A DNA stretch of 64,000 bases from DATKFM01 sp963851215 (GTDB lineage: Bacteria; Pseudomonadota; Alphaproteobacteria; Dongiales; Dongiaceae). The stretch's first letter is position 1. Every line of letters begins with the position of its first letter. Below are positions 43,953 to 56,662 of this stretch, one piece after another. A program made the position numbers and the translations under genes. Under the pieces are notes generated by a model that was given only the letters and a program-made list of their open reading frames with translations, did no database searches and was not told where the DNA came from. The DNA is taken from NCBI GenBank assembly GCA_963851215.1, contig CAWKOG010000020.1, forward strand, positions 496,001-560,000, written 5' to 3'.

Positions 43953-45249
43953 TCAATTGACGCCGTTGTCGGGCAGCACGAACACCTGGCCGGGATAGAT
44001 CAGGTCGGGGTTGCGGATCTGATCCTTGTTGGCGTCGTAGATCACGGTGTAGCGCAGGCCCTCGCCGTAGCTGCGCCGGGCGATGCGCCACAGGCTGTTG
44101 CCGGGCTGCACGATGAAAGTCTGGTCCTTGGCCAGCGCCATCTGCTCGGCGCGCTGGAACGGCGAACTCGACGCGGGCCACCACTTGGCCGTCGGTGCCG
44201 ATCTGGTCGATGCGCAGGGTGTGCGGCTGGGTATCCACTGTCACCGGCAGCGGCAGCATCCAATGGCCGCTGCCGTCGCTGACGGAAGCGCCCACCAACC
44301 GATTGTCCAGATAGGCCTGCACCGTGCTGCCGGGGGTCGCGCGGCCGCCGATGGTAACCTGGCCCTTGTCGTCATAATCGATCGTGTCCAGGGACAGCGG
44401 GCTGACGGGCTCGTCGGTGCCGGTGTCGGTGCTGGCGGTCGACGGCGCCTGCAGCAGCTGGCTGCCGCCCGTCGCGTCCTGAGGCACCAGAACCGCGAGC
44501 GTCTCGCTGGCGGCAGCCGGCGCACCGGCCGTGGTGACCGCCGGCTCCGGCACTACCATCAGCACCTGGGCATCTGCGGCAATGGTCTGGCCATCCTTGG
44601 ATTTGGCGGAGAGATCGAGGGCGTGATTGCCGGCCTTGAGCGGGGCGCTCGGCAGCAGCACCCATTCGCCGCGATCGTCGGCTGTCGCCGTGCCGATGAC
44701 GGCGCCGTCGCTGGTCACCGTGATCTCGCTGCCTGGCTCGGCACGCCCGGCGATCACCATGCCGCCCTGGGAATCGACTCGCACCACATCAAATGACGGC
44801 TTGTCGGAGGGCGGCGGCGGAATTGGCGCAATGGCCGCAGTGCCCGTTGTTGCCGGCGCTGCAGCATCAGCGGGCTCCGCCGGCGCCGTTGTCGTGGCCG
44901 CTGTGGTCGAAGACGCGGTCGGCGGCGGCGTGGCCGTGGTGTCCGTGGTATCGCCTGTGGCCGGCGCCGTGGTTTCTGCCGGCGGTGTCGTCGCGCCTGT
45001 CGTCGCTGCGGGCGCGGCAGCTTCGGTCGTTGCCGGCGCCGTGGCCGCGGCGCTGGTGTCGCTGCTTGTGGCCGGCGCAATTTCAGTCGTTGCCGCAGCG
45101 TCGCCGCCCGCGGCCGTGGTCGCAGCGGGCGTGTCCGAGGGGATTGTGCTTATGCTCGCCGGCTCCGGCTGCTGCGCGCGATAGCCCAGCAAGAGGGCCA
45201 GAATGATGACCGCGACGACGACGATGACGATCCAGATGTTACGCTTCAA
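43953..45249 (-). CDS. LysM domain protein with Ala/Thr-rich linker, frameshifted
   Basis: An inner-membrane-anchored, periplasm-facing protein. A TTG at 45249 gives MKRNIWIVIVVVAVIILALL, an ideal signal anchor; a farther TTG at 45312 is possible. About 110 residues of Thr/Ala/Pro follow, then two Ig-like beta modules (VRVDSQGGMVIAGRAEPGSE, DDKGQVTIGGRATPGSTVQA) and a C-terminal LysM (FIVQPGNSLWRIARRSYGEG, NPDLIYPGQVFVLP). The LysM is in a different frame; removing one A of plus-strand GAACTC (44165-44166) joins them as VESPFQRAEQMAL. It likely binds peptidoglycan. Confidence 0.85.
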
Positions 45250-45436
45250 CGGGCGCTGGCCTCGGCGAAGTGAATGATTCGCTACGGTAATACGCTTGCC
45301 GACCGGACGCAATAACGGGAAACCCCCGGCTTTCGACCGATTCGCCTTGATTTCATTGACTGATTCGCCGTTTGCGGCAGCGCCGTTTACCTTGCCGCCG
45401 GGCCGCGGTTCCCAACGCCGCGCCGGGGCTAGGCGT

Positions 45437-46389
45437 TCAGTCCCAAGCCGATCCCGGCTTGGTCGCCTTCGCCTCGCTGTTCTCGATCGGCGGCAGCGAC
45501 ATCAGGTACTCGGACGATGGCGTCGCGATCCTCCGCGGTCAGCTTGCTGGTGCTGAAGGAGACCACCTCGCCCATGCCCGAACCGACAAAATCGCCATCG
45601 GGCAGCATGCCCGTGGTCAGCACGCGCAGGATGTCGGCCCGCTCCCAGCCGCCGATGCCCGTTTCCTTGTGCGGCGTGATGTTGGGCACCTTCTCGCCAT
45701 CGGGCCCGTCGGGTGTGCCGGACAGGGCATAGTCGGTGTCGGTGCCGCCCAGCCAGCCTCGGGGCGTGTGGCATTCGCCGCAATGGCCCAAGGCCTGCAC
45801 CAGATAGGCGCCGCGGTTCCAGACATCGCTCCGGCCGGCATCAGTCACAAGGGCCCCAACCGTGAAATTCATCCACTGCCAGGGTCCGAGGGTGAACCGC
45901 CAGCCGAACGGGAAATCGACGTCGTGCTCCTTGTTGGCCTGCTTCACTGGCGCCAGGGAAAACAGATAGGCCTTGAGATCGCGCATGTCCTGGTCGGTCA
46001 TCTTCGTATAGGACGGATAGGGAAAGACCGGAAAATAATAGTCGCCTTCGGGCGATACGCCTTCGCGCAGCGCGCGGATGAAATCTTCCTCGGTCCAGTT
46101 GCCGATGCCCGTTTCGGGATCGGCGGTGATGTTCGGGCTGTAGAAAGTGCCGAAGGGAGTTCGCCAGCGCCCGGCCGCCGGCCATCAGCGCGCCTTTGTT
46201 TTTCACATCGGTGTGGCAGGCCATGCAATCGGCGGCGATGAAGAGATAGGCGCCGCGCTCCAATTGCGCAGCGTCGGTGGCTTGCGCATCGGCGTCAGGT
46301 GCAGCGGTCGTCAAAATGAATCCGAACAGCAGAAAGGCGGAGAATCCGACTGGGATTCGCCGCCCTTCGTTGAGCGTATCGAGACGCAA
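45437..46389 (-). CDS. Dihaem cytochrome c, with two frameshifts
   Basis: A periplasmic electron carrier similar to cytochrome subunits of alcohol/gluconate-type dehydrogenases. A hydrophobic leader (GFSAFLLFGFILTTAAPDAD) precedes haem site 1, ADCMACH. The frame breaks at 46160-46161; the next frame gives FGTFYSPNITADPETGIGNW and haem site 2, LGHCGECHTPRGWL. A second break near 45510 separates the end YLMSLPPIENSEAKATKPGS, ending at 45437. The start is TTG at 46389, six bases after the cytochrome c' stop; no ATG is available. Confidence 0.85.
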
Positions 46390-46395
46390 CGCGCG

Positions 46396-46869
46396 TTAGT
46401 CCAGCTTGGCGCGGAAGGTCTGGTGACAACCGCCGCAGCCATTCTTTCCGAGCGCGCCAAAGGCATCGGCGATCTGCTGCTTGTCGCCAGTCGCCGCAGC
46501 TTCCTTCAGCTTGCCAGCGAGCATTCCCATGTTGTCGGCCGCCGCCTTGAAGTCATCGGGCTTTTCCCAGATTTCCTTCTTCGCGGCGGTCTTGCCGACG
46601 CCGTCATCCATCCCCGTCCCGGCCGGGAACAAGGCGACGATCTGCTTCGACCCCTCCTCGATGGCTGCGGCCTTGGCCGCGACATCGGCCGGCGTGCCGG
46701 CGCCCTTCTCGACGAATTCGTTGATCGCCTTCATGTTGCCGCCGAAGCCCTTCATGGCTTCCTGCCGATTCTTGAGGGTCGTTGCCGCGTCCTGCGCGAC
46801 GACCTGCAGCGTCAGGCCGCCGGATAAAAGCACCGCAAGAGCCGCTGTGACGATGAACCGCGTTTTCAC
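46396..46869 (-). CDS. Cytochrome c' family protein
   Basis: A 157-residue periplasmic haem protein with a four-helix fold and C-terminal haem motif CGGCHQTFR. Signal peptide: ALAVLLSGGLTLQVVAQD. KNRQEAMKGFGGNMKAINEF is the first mature helix. Such proteins bind NO or act in electron transfer. It lies directly upstream of the dihaem cytochrome and is probably co-transcribed. Confidence 0.92.
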   Translation of the reverse strand: MKTRFIVTAALAVLLSGGLTLQVVAQDAATTLKNRQEAMKGFGGNMKAINEFVEKGAGTPADVAAKAAAIEEGSKQIVALFPAGTGMDDGVGKTAAKKEIWEKPDDFKAAADNMGMLAGKLKEAAATGDKQQIADAFGALGKNGCGGCHQTFRAKLD

Positions 46870-47109
46870 GTCTTGTCTCCTCTTTGTCGTGATTTTCGGA
46901 TTGACGGGGAATCAGTTAGTTCGGCCCTGCCTCGCCTTCGACGCCTCCCGATTGCCGCAACAAAGTTCCGCGAGTACAGGACTAGAACACGTAACATAGT
47001 TGGCCGCGACCCTGCTGTCGCCTGCCGGTAACAATCCGGTGAGCACCTGTCCGGAAGCCGGTGGCGGCAAGGTCGTTGATATCAACGCTGTATCCGCTAT
47101 CAATATTCC
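46870..47109. other. Divergent intergenic region, cytochrome c' / LOG
   Basis: 240 bases without a gene. They contain the palindrome CGTTGATATCAACG (47074-47087) and the LOG promoter. Nothing else was recognised. Confidence 0.6.
47076..47103 (+). promoter_or_regulatory. Promoter of the LOG gene, implying a leaderless mRNA
   Basis: TTGATA (47076-47081), 16-bp spacer, TATCAA (47098-47103). Transcription would begin about at the ATG (47110), and no Shine-Dalgarno sequence is present. The -35 is inside the palindrome CGTTGATATCAACG. Confidence 0.5.
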
Positions 47110-47694
47110 ATGACCCCATTGAAATCTGTTTGCGTCTACTGCGGTTCGGCCGTTGGCGCCAACCCAAAACACCGCGCCATGGCCCAGCGCTTCGGCGAGT
47201 TACTGGGGCGAAACGGCATCGACCTGGTCTATGGCGGCGGCCGCGTCGGGCTGATGGGCGTGATCGCCGACGCCGCGCTGAAGAACGGCAGCAAGGTGAT
47301 CGGCGTCATTCCCGAACATCTGCAATCGAAGGAAGTGGGCCACCACGGCATCAGCGAGTTGCGCGTCGTGCCCAACATGCATGAACGCAAGGAACTGATG
47401 TTCAGGCTGTCGGATGCGTTCGTCATCCTGCCCGGCGGCTTTGGCACGTTGGATGAGACCTTTGAAATGATCACCTGGCGGCAGCTTCGGCTGCACGACA
47501 AGCCGATCGTGCTGCTGGACATCGACGGCTATTGGACACCACTCATTCGCCTCAATCAGCATATCGTCGAGCAGGGCTTCGCCAGGCCCGAGGCGCTGGC
47601 CCTGTACACGGTGATCGGCGACGTGGAGGCGGTCATTCCCAGCCTCCGGCGGGCCCCGGCGCCGGCCGTGCCAGATGACGTTAAGCGCTTGTAG
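47110..47694 (+). CDS. LOG family protein (cytokinin riboside 5'-monophosphate phosphoribohydrolase-like)
   Basis: A 194-residue Rossmann-like nucleotide hydrolase. The family motif PGGFGTLDETFEMITWRQL lies near residue 108, with SVCVYCGSAVGANPKH at the start, LVYGGGRVGLMGVIADAAL and the catalytic Arg in MHERKELMF. It probably hydrolyses a nucleoside monophosphate to free base and ribose phosphate; cytokinin as the substrate is not implied. Confidence 0.93.
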   Translation: MTPLKSVCVYCGSAVGANPKHRAMAQRFGELLGRNGIDLVYGGGRVGLMGVIADAALKNGSKVIGVIPEHLQSKEVGHHGISELRVVPNMHERKELMFRLSDAFVILPGGFGTLDETFEMITWRQLRLHDKPIVLLDIDGYWTPLIRLNQHIVEQGFARPEALALYTVIGDVEAVIPSLRRAPAPAVPDDVKRL

Positions 47695-47792
47695 CGCCTC
47701 AGCTTTCGAGTTTCCGGCCGGCGCTTGCACGGGCCGCGCGTGATGATATGTTGCCGGCCCTGCGTCGGCTGGATCCCTGGACGGAAGTTTTC

Positions 47793-49007
47793 ATGGCAAA
47801 GATCAAGGTAGCTAATCCCGTCGTCGAACTCGACGGCGACGAGATGACCCGCATCATCTGGCAGTTCATCAAGGAAAAGCTGATCCTTCCCTATCTCGAT
47901 ATCGACCTGAAGTATTACGACCTGGGCGTGGAGTACCGGGACAAGACCGGGGACAAGGTCACGGTCGATGCCGCCAACGCGATCAAGCAACACCGGGTCG
48001 GCGTCAAATGCGCGACCATCACCCCCGACGAAGGCCGGGTGAAGGAATTCAATCTGCAGCAGATGTGGAAGTCGCCCAACGGCACGATCCGCAACATCCT
48101 GGACGGCACGGTGTTCCGCCAGCCGATCATCTGCAAGAACGTGCCGCGCCTGATCCCCGGCTGGACCCAGCCGATCGTCATCGGCCGCCACGCTTTCGGC
48201 GATCAGTACCGCGCCACCGACATCATCATGCCCAGTGCCGGCAAGCTGACCTTGAAGTTCGAGCCGGCCGGCGGCGGGCCGGTGATCGAGCGCGAAGTGT
48301 TCCAGGCGCCCGGCCCTGGTGTCGCGCTCGCCATGTACAATCTGGACGACTCGATCCGCGGCTTCGCCCGCGCCTGCTTCAACTACGGCCTGACGCTCGG
48401 CTGGCCGGTCTATCTCTCGACCAAGAACACGATCCTCAAGACCTATGACGGCCGCTTCAAGGACATCTTCCAGGAGGTGTTCGACAAGGAGTTCGCAGCC
48501 AAGTTCAAGGCGCAGAACATGGTCTATGAGCATCGGCTGATCGACGACCTGGTGGCGTCGGCGCTGAAATGGAGCGGTGCCTTCGTCTGGGCCTGCAAGA
48601 ACTACGACGGCGACGTGCAGTCCGACATGGTGGCCCAGGGCTTCGGCTCGCTCGGCATGATGACCTCGGTGCTGCTGTCGCCCGACGGCAATGTGGTGGA
48701 GGCCGAGGCGGCCCATGGCACGGTGACGCGGCATTTCCGCGAACATCAGAAGGGCAAGGAGACATCGACCAATCCGGTCGCGTCCATCTATGCCTGGACG
48801 CGCGGCCTCTGGTACCGCGGCCGGTTCGACGACACGCCCGCCGTGCAGCGCTTCGCCGAGACTCTGGAGAAGGTCTGTGTCGATACCGTCGAGTTCGGAT
48901 TCATGACCAAGGATCTGGCGCTGCTGATCAGCCCCGACCAGAAATGGATGACGACGCGCCAGTTCCTCGACAAGCTGGACGCCAACCTGCAGAAGGCGAT
49001 GGCCTGA
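47793..49007 (+). CDS. icd: NADP-dependent isocitrate dehydrogenase
   Basis: A 404-residue homodimeric NADP-IDH of the eukaryote-like subfamily usual in alphaproteobacteria; it makes 2-oxoglutarate in the TCA cycle. Evidence: NPVVELDGDEMTRIIWQFIK, LKYYDLGVEYRDKT, the substrate loop WKSPNGTIRNILDGTVFRQP, FKDIFQEVFDKEF, and NADP region EAAHGTVTRHFREHQKGKE. GGACGGAAG precedes the ATG at 47793. The synteny with alaS and recA nearby is common in this class. Confidence 0.97.
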   Translation: MAKIKVANPVVELDGDEMTRIIWQFIKEKLILPYLDIDLKYYDLGVEYRDKTGDKVTVDAANAIKQHRVGVKCATITPDEGRVKEFNLQQMWKSPNGTIRNILDGTVFRQPIICKNVPRLIPGWTQPIVIGRHAFGDQYRATDIIMPSAGKLTLKFEPAGGGPVIEREVFQAPGPGVALAMYNLDDSIRGFARACFNYGLTLGWPVYLSTKNTILKTYDGRFKDIFQEVFDKEFAAKFKAQNMVYEHRLIDDLVASALKWSGAFVWACKNYDGDVQSDMVAQGFGSLGMMTSVLLSPDGNVVEAEAAHGTVTRHFREHQKGKETSTNPVASIYAWTRGLWYRGRFDDTPAVQRFAETLEKVCVDTVEFGFMTKDLALLISPDQKWMTTRQFLDKLDANLQKAMA

Positions 49008-49046
49008 GCTGGGCCCGCCGATGCCAGCGAATCGGAGTAGCATAAT

Positions 49047-49601
49047 ATGAAGTTTTTCCTCGCCGCCTTGATCGCCGTTCTCGGCCTCGTCGCGGTTCCC
49101 CCAACCCCCAGCAAGGCCGCGGACCTGGAAAATATGCTGTACATGGATCTCAAATACGGTCGCGTCGTGATCGAAATGCGCCCTGACCTCGCGCCGAAGC
49201 ATGTGGCGCGGATCAAGGATTTGGTGAAGCAGGGCTTCTATAACGGCGTGCCGTTTCATCGGGTCATCACCGGCTTCATGGCGCAGACCGGCGATCCCAC
49301 GGGTACCGGGATGGGCGGCTCGGGCCAGAACCTGCCGGCCGAGTTCAACAAGGAGCCCCATGTGCGCGGCACGGTGTCGATGGCGCGGGCGCAGAGCCCG
49401 AACAGCGCCGACAGCCAGTTCTTCATCTGCTTCGACGATGCGCGTTTCCTCGACGGCCAGTACACGGTCTGGGGCAAGGTCACCGAAGGCATGGAGTTCG
49501 TCGACATGATCAAGAAGGGCGACGATGCCGATAATGGATCCGTCGCCGAGAGCGAACGCGACGTCATCGTCAAGATGACGCTGGCCGCCGACGCGAAATA
49601 G
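49047..49601 (+). CDS. Cyclophilin-type peptidylprolyl isomerase, exported
   Basis: A 184-residue prolyl isomerase with a signal peptide (FLAALIAVLGLVAVPPTPSK). The catalytic Arg is in NGVPFHRVITGFMAQTGDP; other conserved parts are GSGQNLPAEFNKEPHVRGTV, SMARAQSPNSADSQFFIC and QYTVWGKVTEGMEFVD. It folds periplasmic proteins. It follows icd by 39 bp. Confidence 0.95.
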   Translation: MKFFLAALIAVLGLVAVPPTPSKAADLENMLYMDLKYGRVVIEMRPDLAPKHVARIKDLVKQGFYNGVPFHRVITGFMAQTGDPTGTGMGGSGQNLPAEFNKEPHVRGTVSMARAQSPNSADSQFFICFDDARFLDGQYTVWGKVTEGMEFVDMIKKGDDADNGSVAESERDVIVKMTLAADAK

Positions 49602-49608
49602 CCTGATA

Positions 49609-50724
49609 TCACTCCGCTTCCGAAGGTTGCCGCTCCGCGGCGACCTTGCGGATGGCGGCGTCGATCTGCGGATAGCGCTGCAGCAGGCTGCGGAACTCCC
49701 GCACCTCCAGCACCAGCAGATGGCATTCGGTCACCGCGGTCACAGTGGCCGAGCGCGGCCGGTCATGCAGCAGCGCGATCTCGCCGAAGAACTGGCCGTT
49801 GCGCAGCGCCACGGCGCCCTGGGGCAGTTCCACTTCGACTTCACCGGAGAGAATGAAGTACATGGCGTCGGCGGCGTCGCCGCGGCGCATGACGACGTAG
49901 CGCGGCGGCACGATCTCCGGCCGCAGCAGACGCACGATATCGGCGATGACCATGGCATCGAGACCGGCGAACAGCGGCACCTGGGCAACGGCGCGCCAGG
50001 TGACGACAAAGTCGCGCTTCCTGAGCTCGGCGGCAAAGCCGGTGGCCAGCAGGCCGGCGGGCACGGCGAAGGTGGCGATGCCGATCAGGATCACCAGGCC
50101 GCCGAAAATCCGGCCCAGCGGCGTTACCGGCGTCATGTCGCCATAGCCGACGCTGGCGATGGTGACGATGCCCCACCACAGAGTCTTGGGGATGCTGGTG
50201 AACACATCGGGCTGCGCGTCCCGTTCCAGCAGATACATCACGCCCGACACCAGCAGCAGCAGGACGGCGAGAACGACGAGCGCGGCAAGCAGCGCGCGCC
50301 GCTCGGCGTGGAACACCGCCCCGACAAGGCCGAAGCCCGGCACATAGCGCGCCAGCTTTACCGAGGCCAGCAGCATGCCGAGGATGACCGCCATCGGCGG
50401 CGCGATCCCGGCCAGATGCAGCCAGAACGGCAGCACGGTCAGGAAGTCGACGACACCCAGGAATGACAGGGCGTAGCGGCGGCGCGACGGCGCGATCCAG
50501 AGACGGAGCAAATACTCGAGAGTGAAGACGACCGCTGCAGCGCCGCCGAACAGCCGCAGCCGCAGGCGCGCGCCGGCGTCGAGGTCCGGCAAGGTGGCGA
50601 AGAGGCCGAACAGCACGGCCGCGCCAACGGCGGTCAGCAGCAGCGCGGTGACCGTCTTGCGGCCCGGCCCGTCACCGCGCGCGTCCAGCAGCTCGATGAT
50701 GCGGGCGCGGACGCCGCCTGCCAT
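49609..50724 (-). CDS. Cyclic-nucleotide-binding-type K+ channel (MlotiK1-like)
   Basis: A 371-residue membrane channel. Six hydrophobic segments include an S4-like region with few charges (LLASVKLARYVPGFGLVGAV). The K+ selectivity filter is TIASVGYGDMTPVTPLGRIF near residue 180. The C-terminal cNMP-binding domain has FFGEIALLHDRPRSATVTAV, with the phosphate-binding Arg of the RxA type. The size is close to the Mesorhizobium channel. The ATG at 50724 lies eight bases after the alaS stop. The cyclase at 12178-13122 in this window is broken. Confidence 0.92.
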   Translation of the reverse strand: MAGGVRARIIELLDARGDGPGRKTVTALLLTAVGAAVLFGLFATLPDLDAGARLRLRLFGGAAAVVFTLEYLLRLWIAPSRRRYALSFLGVVDFLTVLPFWLHLAGIAPPMAVILGMLLASVKLARYVPGFGLVGAVFHAERRALLAALVVLAVLLLLVSGVMYLLERDAQPDVFTSIPKTLWWGIVTIASVGYGDMTPVTPLGRIFGGLVILIGIATFAVPAGLLATGFAAELRKRDFVVTWRAVAQVPLFAGLDAMVIADIVRLLRPEIVPPRYVVMRRGDAADAMYFILSGEVEVELPQGAVALRNGQFFGEIALLHDRPRSATVTAVTECHLLVLEVREFRSLLQRYPQIDAAIRKVAAERQPSEAE

Positions 50725-50731
50725 GGAGATG

Positions 50732-53394
<2,663 letters not shown>

Positions 53395-53780
53395 ATCCAG
53401 GTCGTCTGCGGGTTAACGATGTAAGCGCCGAGTTTCCCAGGAAACCCGGCACCTCCGGGGAACCTAGGTATTCGCCCCCTGTGCTGCAACGCAAAATGAG
53501 CGCGCCGGAGGGGGTCCGGCGCGCTCGCGAGGGAACAGTTCCGAGAGGAACCGGGAACCGTTGCCGGCGGGCGGGTGAAACCGCCGGGCAGGTCGATCCC
53601 AGTCGTTTATTGTGGCGGGCTGGTGGTGCGGCGCCGCAGGGGAACGGAGCCGCGCTCAGACCGCCGGTGGAGACTGCCGCCTCAGTGTTTCCTCCAGATA
53701 TCCGTTCGTTGACGGTTTATCGCTTGCCGCCGGATGCGGGCAGCGCGGCTCGATACCGCCCTGCCCGTCCCGCTGGGAAA
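53395..53780 (-). other. recA-alaS intergenic region
   Basis: 386 bases between recA and alaS on the same strand. Besides the hairpin at 53498-53526 I see no gene. The stretch could hold the alaS promoter, but none is clear. Confidence 0.5.
53498..53526 (-). terminator. 12-bp perfect hairpin with short T run between recA and alaS
   Basis: GAGCGCGCCGGA and TCCGGCGCGCTC form a 12-bp stem around five bases; on the minus strand ATTTTG follows. It is 255 bp after recA and 104 bp before alaS, so it is either the recA terminator or an element in the alaS leader. Confidence 0.65.
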
Positions 53781-54857
<1,077 letters not shown>

Positions 54858-54972
54858 AGATATTCCGTCCTTCTAATGCAGGCACTTGCCCGAAGCCAGC
54901 GGCCCTGATGTTGATCCCCAATTTGCCGGTCGGTGAGCCGTTTTAGCCCGCTCCGGCTGGCGAATGACGCAA

Positions 54973-55016
54973 ATGTACGCGCTTTGTTCTCATTTTGTCA
55001 AGAACGAAAATAGAAC
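54973..55016 (-). promoter_or_regulatory. recA promoter with alphaproteobacterial LexA (SOS) box
   Basis: GAAC-GAAAATA-GAAC at 55002-55016 is the GAAC-N7-GAAC form of the alphaproteobacterial LexA site. On the minus strand TTGACA (54996-55001), 17 bp and GTACAT (54973-54978) form the promoter. The box abuts the -35, so LexA would block polymerase until DNA damage. Confidence 0.85.
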
Positions 55017-55234
55017 AGGAAACCTCCGATAACCGGTCCGAAAACCAGTTCCAGACCTCCGGCCGTAGAGGAACAAAGAGCTAACGAATCATTACCCGCC
55101 CGCCAGCGCATTTTGCGACAGTTACACCTGAAATTCGCCAGTGATCTCAGCGGCTTGCGATCCCATTCGGGGCCGCGAATCCTGCGATAATCTTTTGATC
55201 TGAAAAGAAAATTTCCGTGGCCGCCGCATCAGCG

Positions 55235-55280
55235 CCAGGGGGCCCCCGTTTTTCCGGAACGATGCCATGCAAAGGAAATC
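55235..55280 (+). repeat. Dispersed intergenic element, copy B
   Basis: Matches 10866-10909 in most positions; contains the shared GGAACGATGCCAT. It also has a small palindromic GGGGGCCCCC at its left end. Confidence 0.5.
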
Positions 55281-55510
55281 CCCGTAGAAGCGGCCGACCT
55301 GAGGCCGGCTGTTCGAGCGGGCGTGAATGCGGTGCAACTCGGCAGACATGGCGATGGCTCCCCTTCTCGATTGCGGTCTCTTCAAGCCAGCGATCTCTCG
55401 CATCGGCTGGCATGAGCCATCATAGAACATTTAGAGAACAAATGTCACGCAGGAAGTTGGCGGGCTTTTCTGAGGCTTAGCTTGAACAGCCTGAGGCGGC
55501 GGGCGGGCGC

Positions 55511-55912
55511 CTAGTCCAGATGCTCCACGCCGGGCCTGTCCGGCGGTACGACCCAGCCATGGCGGCTGCGCTCATAGACCGAGTGGCGCGGCGGACCGAA
55601 GTTCGGATCGGCGAAGGCGCCGATGGCAACGGCAATCAAATCGGGCGCCGCGTCGATCCGCCAATAGACGGTGGCGCCGCAGACCGGGCAGAACTGGAAC
55701 GTGACAGCGCCGCCGCTGTCGCCCGGCCGCGACCAGGCGGTGGATTGCCCCTCGATCCGCACCTGTGTCCGCGGGAACCGCGCCTGGGCGCCGAACACGC
55801 TGCCGGTGCGGCGCTGGCATGCCAGGCAATGGCAGATGGAGACGCGCACGGGCTCGCCGTCGCAGGTGACGCGAAGCTGGCCGCAACTACAGGTGGCGTG
55901 GCGGGTGGGCAT
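55511..55912 (-). CDS. GFA family (CENP-V/GFA domain) protein
   Basis: A 133-residue zinc protein: TCSCGQLRVTC, VSICHCLACQRRTGSVFGAQ and FQFCPVCGATVYWRIDAAP carry the expected cysteines. The end reads HGWVVPPDRPGVEHLD. Start at 55912 (MPTRHATC); the ATG at 55939 would add an unconserved basic stretch. Distinct from the paralogue at 26116. Confidence 0.9.
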   Translation of the reverse strand: MPTRHATCSCGQLRVTCDGEPVRVSICHCLACQRRTGSVFGAQARFPRTQVRIEGQSTAWSRPGDSGGAVTFQFCPVCGATVYWRIDAAPDLIAVAIGAFADPNFGPPRHSVYERSRHGWVVPPDRPGVEHLD

Positions 55913-56071
55913 GGCTTTGTTTCTGATCCTCTTGTTCATAGATTGAATTTCAAACGACAGAGCACTTCGCCAGACGCCTTGTTATGGCGCTAGTATGCTT
56001 CATGGTCCGGAACGAATTCAACAGACTGCCATTGACCCAATGACACAGAAACGATTATCGGAATCGTCGAG

Positions 56072-56266
56072 ATGATGCATCAATTCGAAAAGCTCACCGA
56101 GCCGTTGGTCCGTCGAACTGGACGCTGGACCGTGTCGGTCTTCATCCTCTCGCTTCTTTCGACAGTGCTTCTCGTGATCGCCGGATGTACCAGCGACGCT
56201 AAGCGTCCTTACGAAGATCGAGATAGATGGGATCGTCAGAGCACAACTGATTGGCAGGATCTATGA
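56072..56266 (+). CDS. Small putative lipoprotein
   Basis: A 64-residue ORF with a hydrophobic stretch and lipobox (FILSLLSTVLLVIAGC) followed by a highly charged, short tail (KRPYEDRDRWDRQSTTDWQD). The cysteine would be lipidated near residue 39. The charged N-terminal extension before the signal is unusually long; an internal start is possible. No homology recognised. Confidence 0.4.
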   Translation: MMHQFEKLTEPLVRRTGRWTVSVFILSLLSTVLLVIAGCTSDAKRPYEDRDRWDRQSTTDWQDL

Positions 56267-56314
56267 TGCCGGATTTCCTGCGTAACACGCCTCGGCCGCA
56301 AATTAACAGTGCCA

Positions 56315-56662
56315 CTATCCTCTACCACCCTCTAGATGCGCCGCCAGCCGCCCCAGCGCGTCGTCCCATTGCTTTGAAACCCGGTCGAGATACTGCCGCA
56401 CCTCCGCCAGCCGCTTCAGCTCCAGCTCGAACTGGCTCTCGCGGCCGACGCGGAGGGAGCGGACAACGCCGGCGCCTTCGAGCACGCGGAGATGCTTGGT
56501 CACCGCCTGGCGCGTGAGGCGGGTGCCCGCCGTCAGTTGCGTGATCGACTGCGGCGCGCCGCCGGTGAGGCGGTTCACCAATGACAGCCGCGTGCCGTCG
56601 CCCAGCGCGGCGAAAACCGCAGCGCGGGATTTGAGGGCGGCGGCGCTAGGACGTCTCGACAT
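56315..56662 (-). CDS. ArsR family transcriptional regulator
   Basis: A 115-residue winged-helix regulator: RAAVFAALGDGTRLSLVNRL, SITQLTAGTRLTRQAVTKHL and RVLEGAGVVRSLRVGRESQF. No metal-binding cysteine pair is present; it belongs to the type paired with SRPBCC proteins. The ATG at 56662 overlaps the end of the SRPBCC gene. Confidence 0.9.
   Translation of the reverse strand: MSRRPSAAALKSRAAVFAALGDGTRLSLVNRLTGGAPQSITQLTAGTRLTRQAVTKHLRVLEGAGVVRSLRVGRESQFELELKRLAEVRQYLDRVSKQWDDALGRLAAHLEGGRG

Larger units (their letters stand above)
54858..55510. other. Intergenic region upstream of recA
   Basis: About 650 bases. It contains the recA promoter and SOS box (54973-55016) and a copy of a dispersed element (55235-55280). 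Short open frames here have no recognisable features. Confidence 0.55.

Noticed and set aside
47074..47087. FNR box at CGTTGATATCAACG
   Set aside because: The half sites TTGAT and ATCAA are adjacent, without the four-base spacer FNR needs.
47556..49361. Long minus-strand ORF opposite icd
   Set aside because: It is a high-GC antisense shadow; icd on the plus strand has complete family similarity and the antisense protein is His/Arg-rich without motifs. The same applies to 53481-54908 opposite recA, 20645-22276 opposite guaB and 17457-18788 opposite guaA.
53395..53780. T-box riboswitch controlling alaS
   Set aside because: No T-box consensus sequence is present and such leaders are not typical of proteobacteria.
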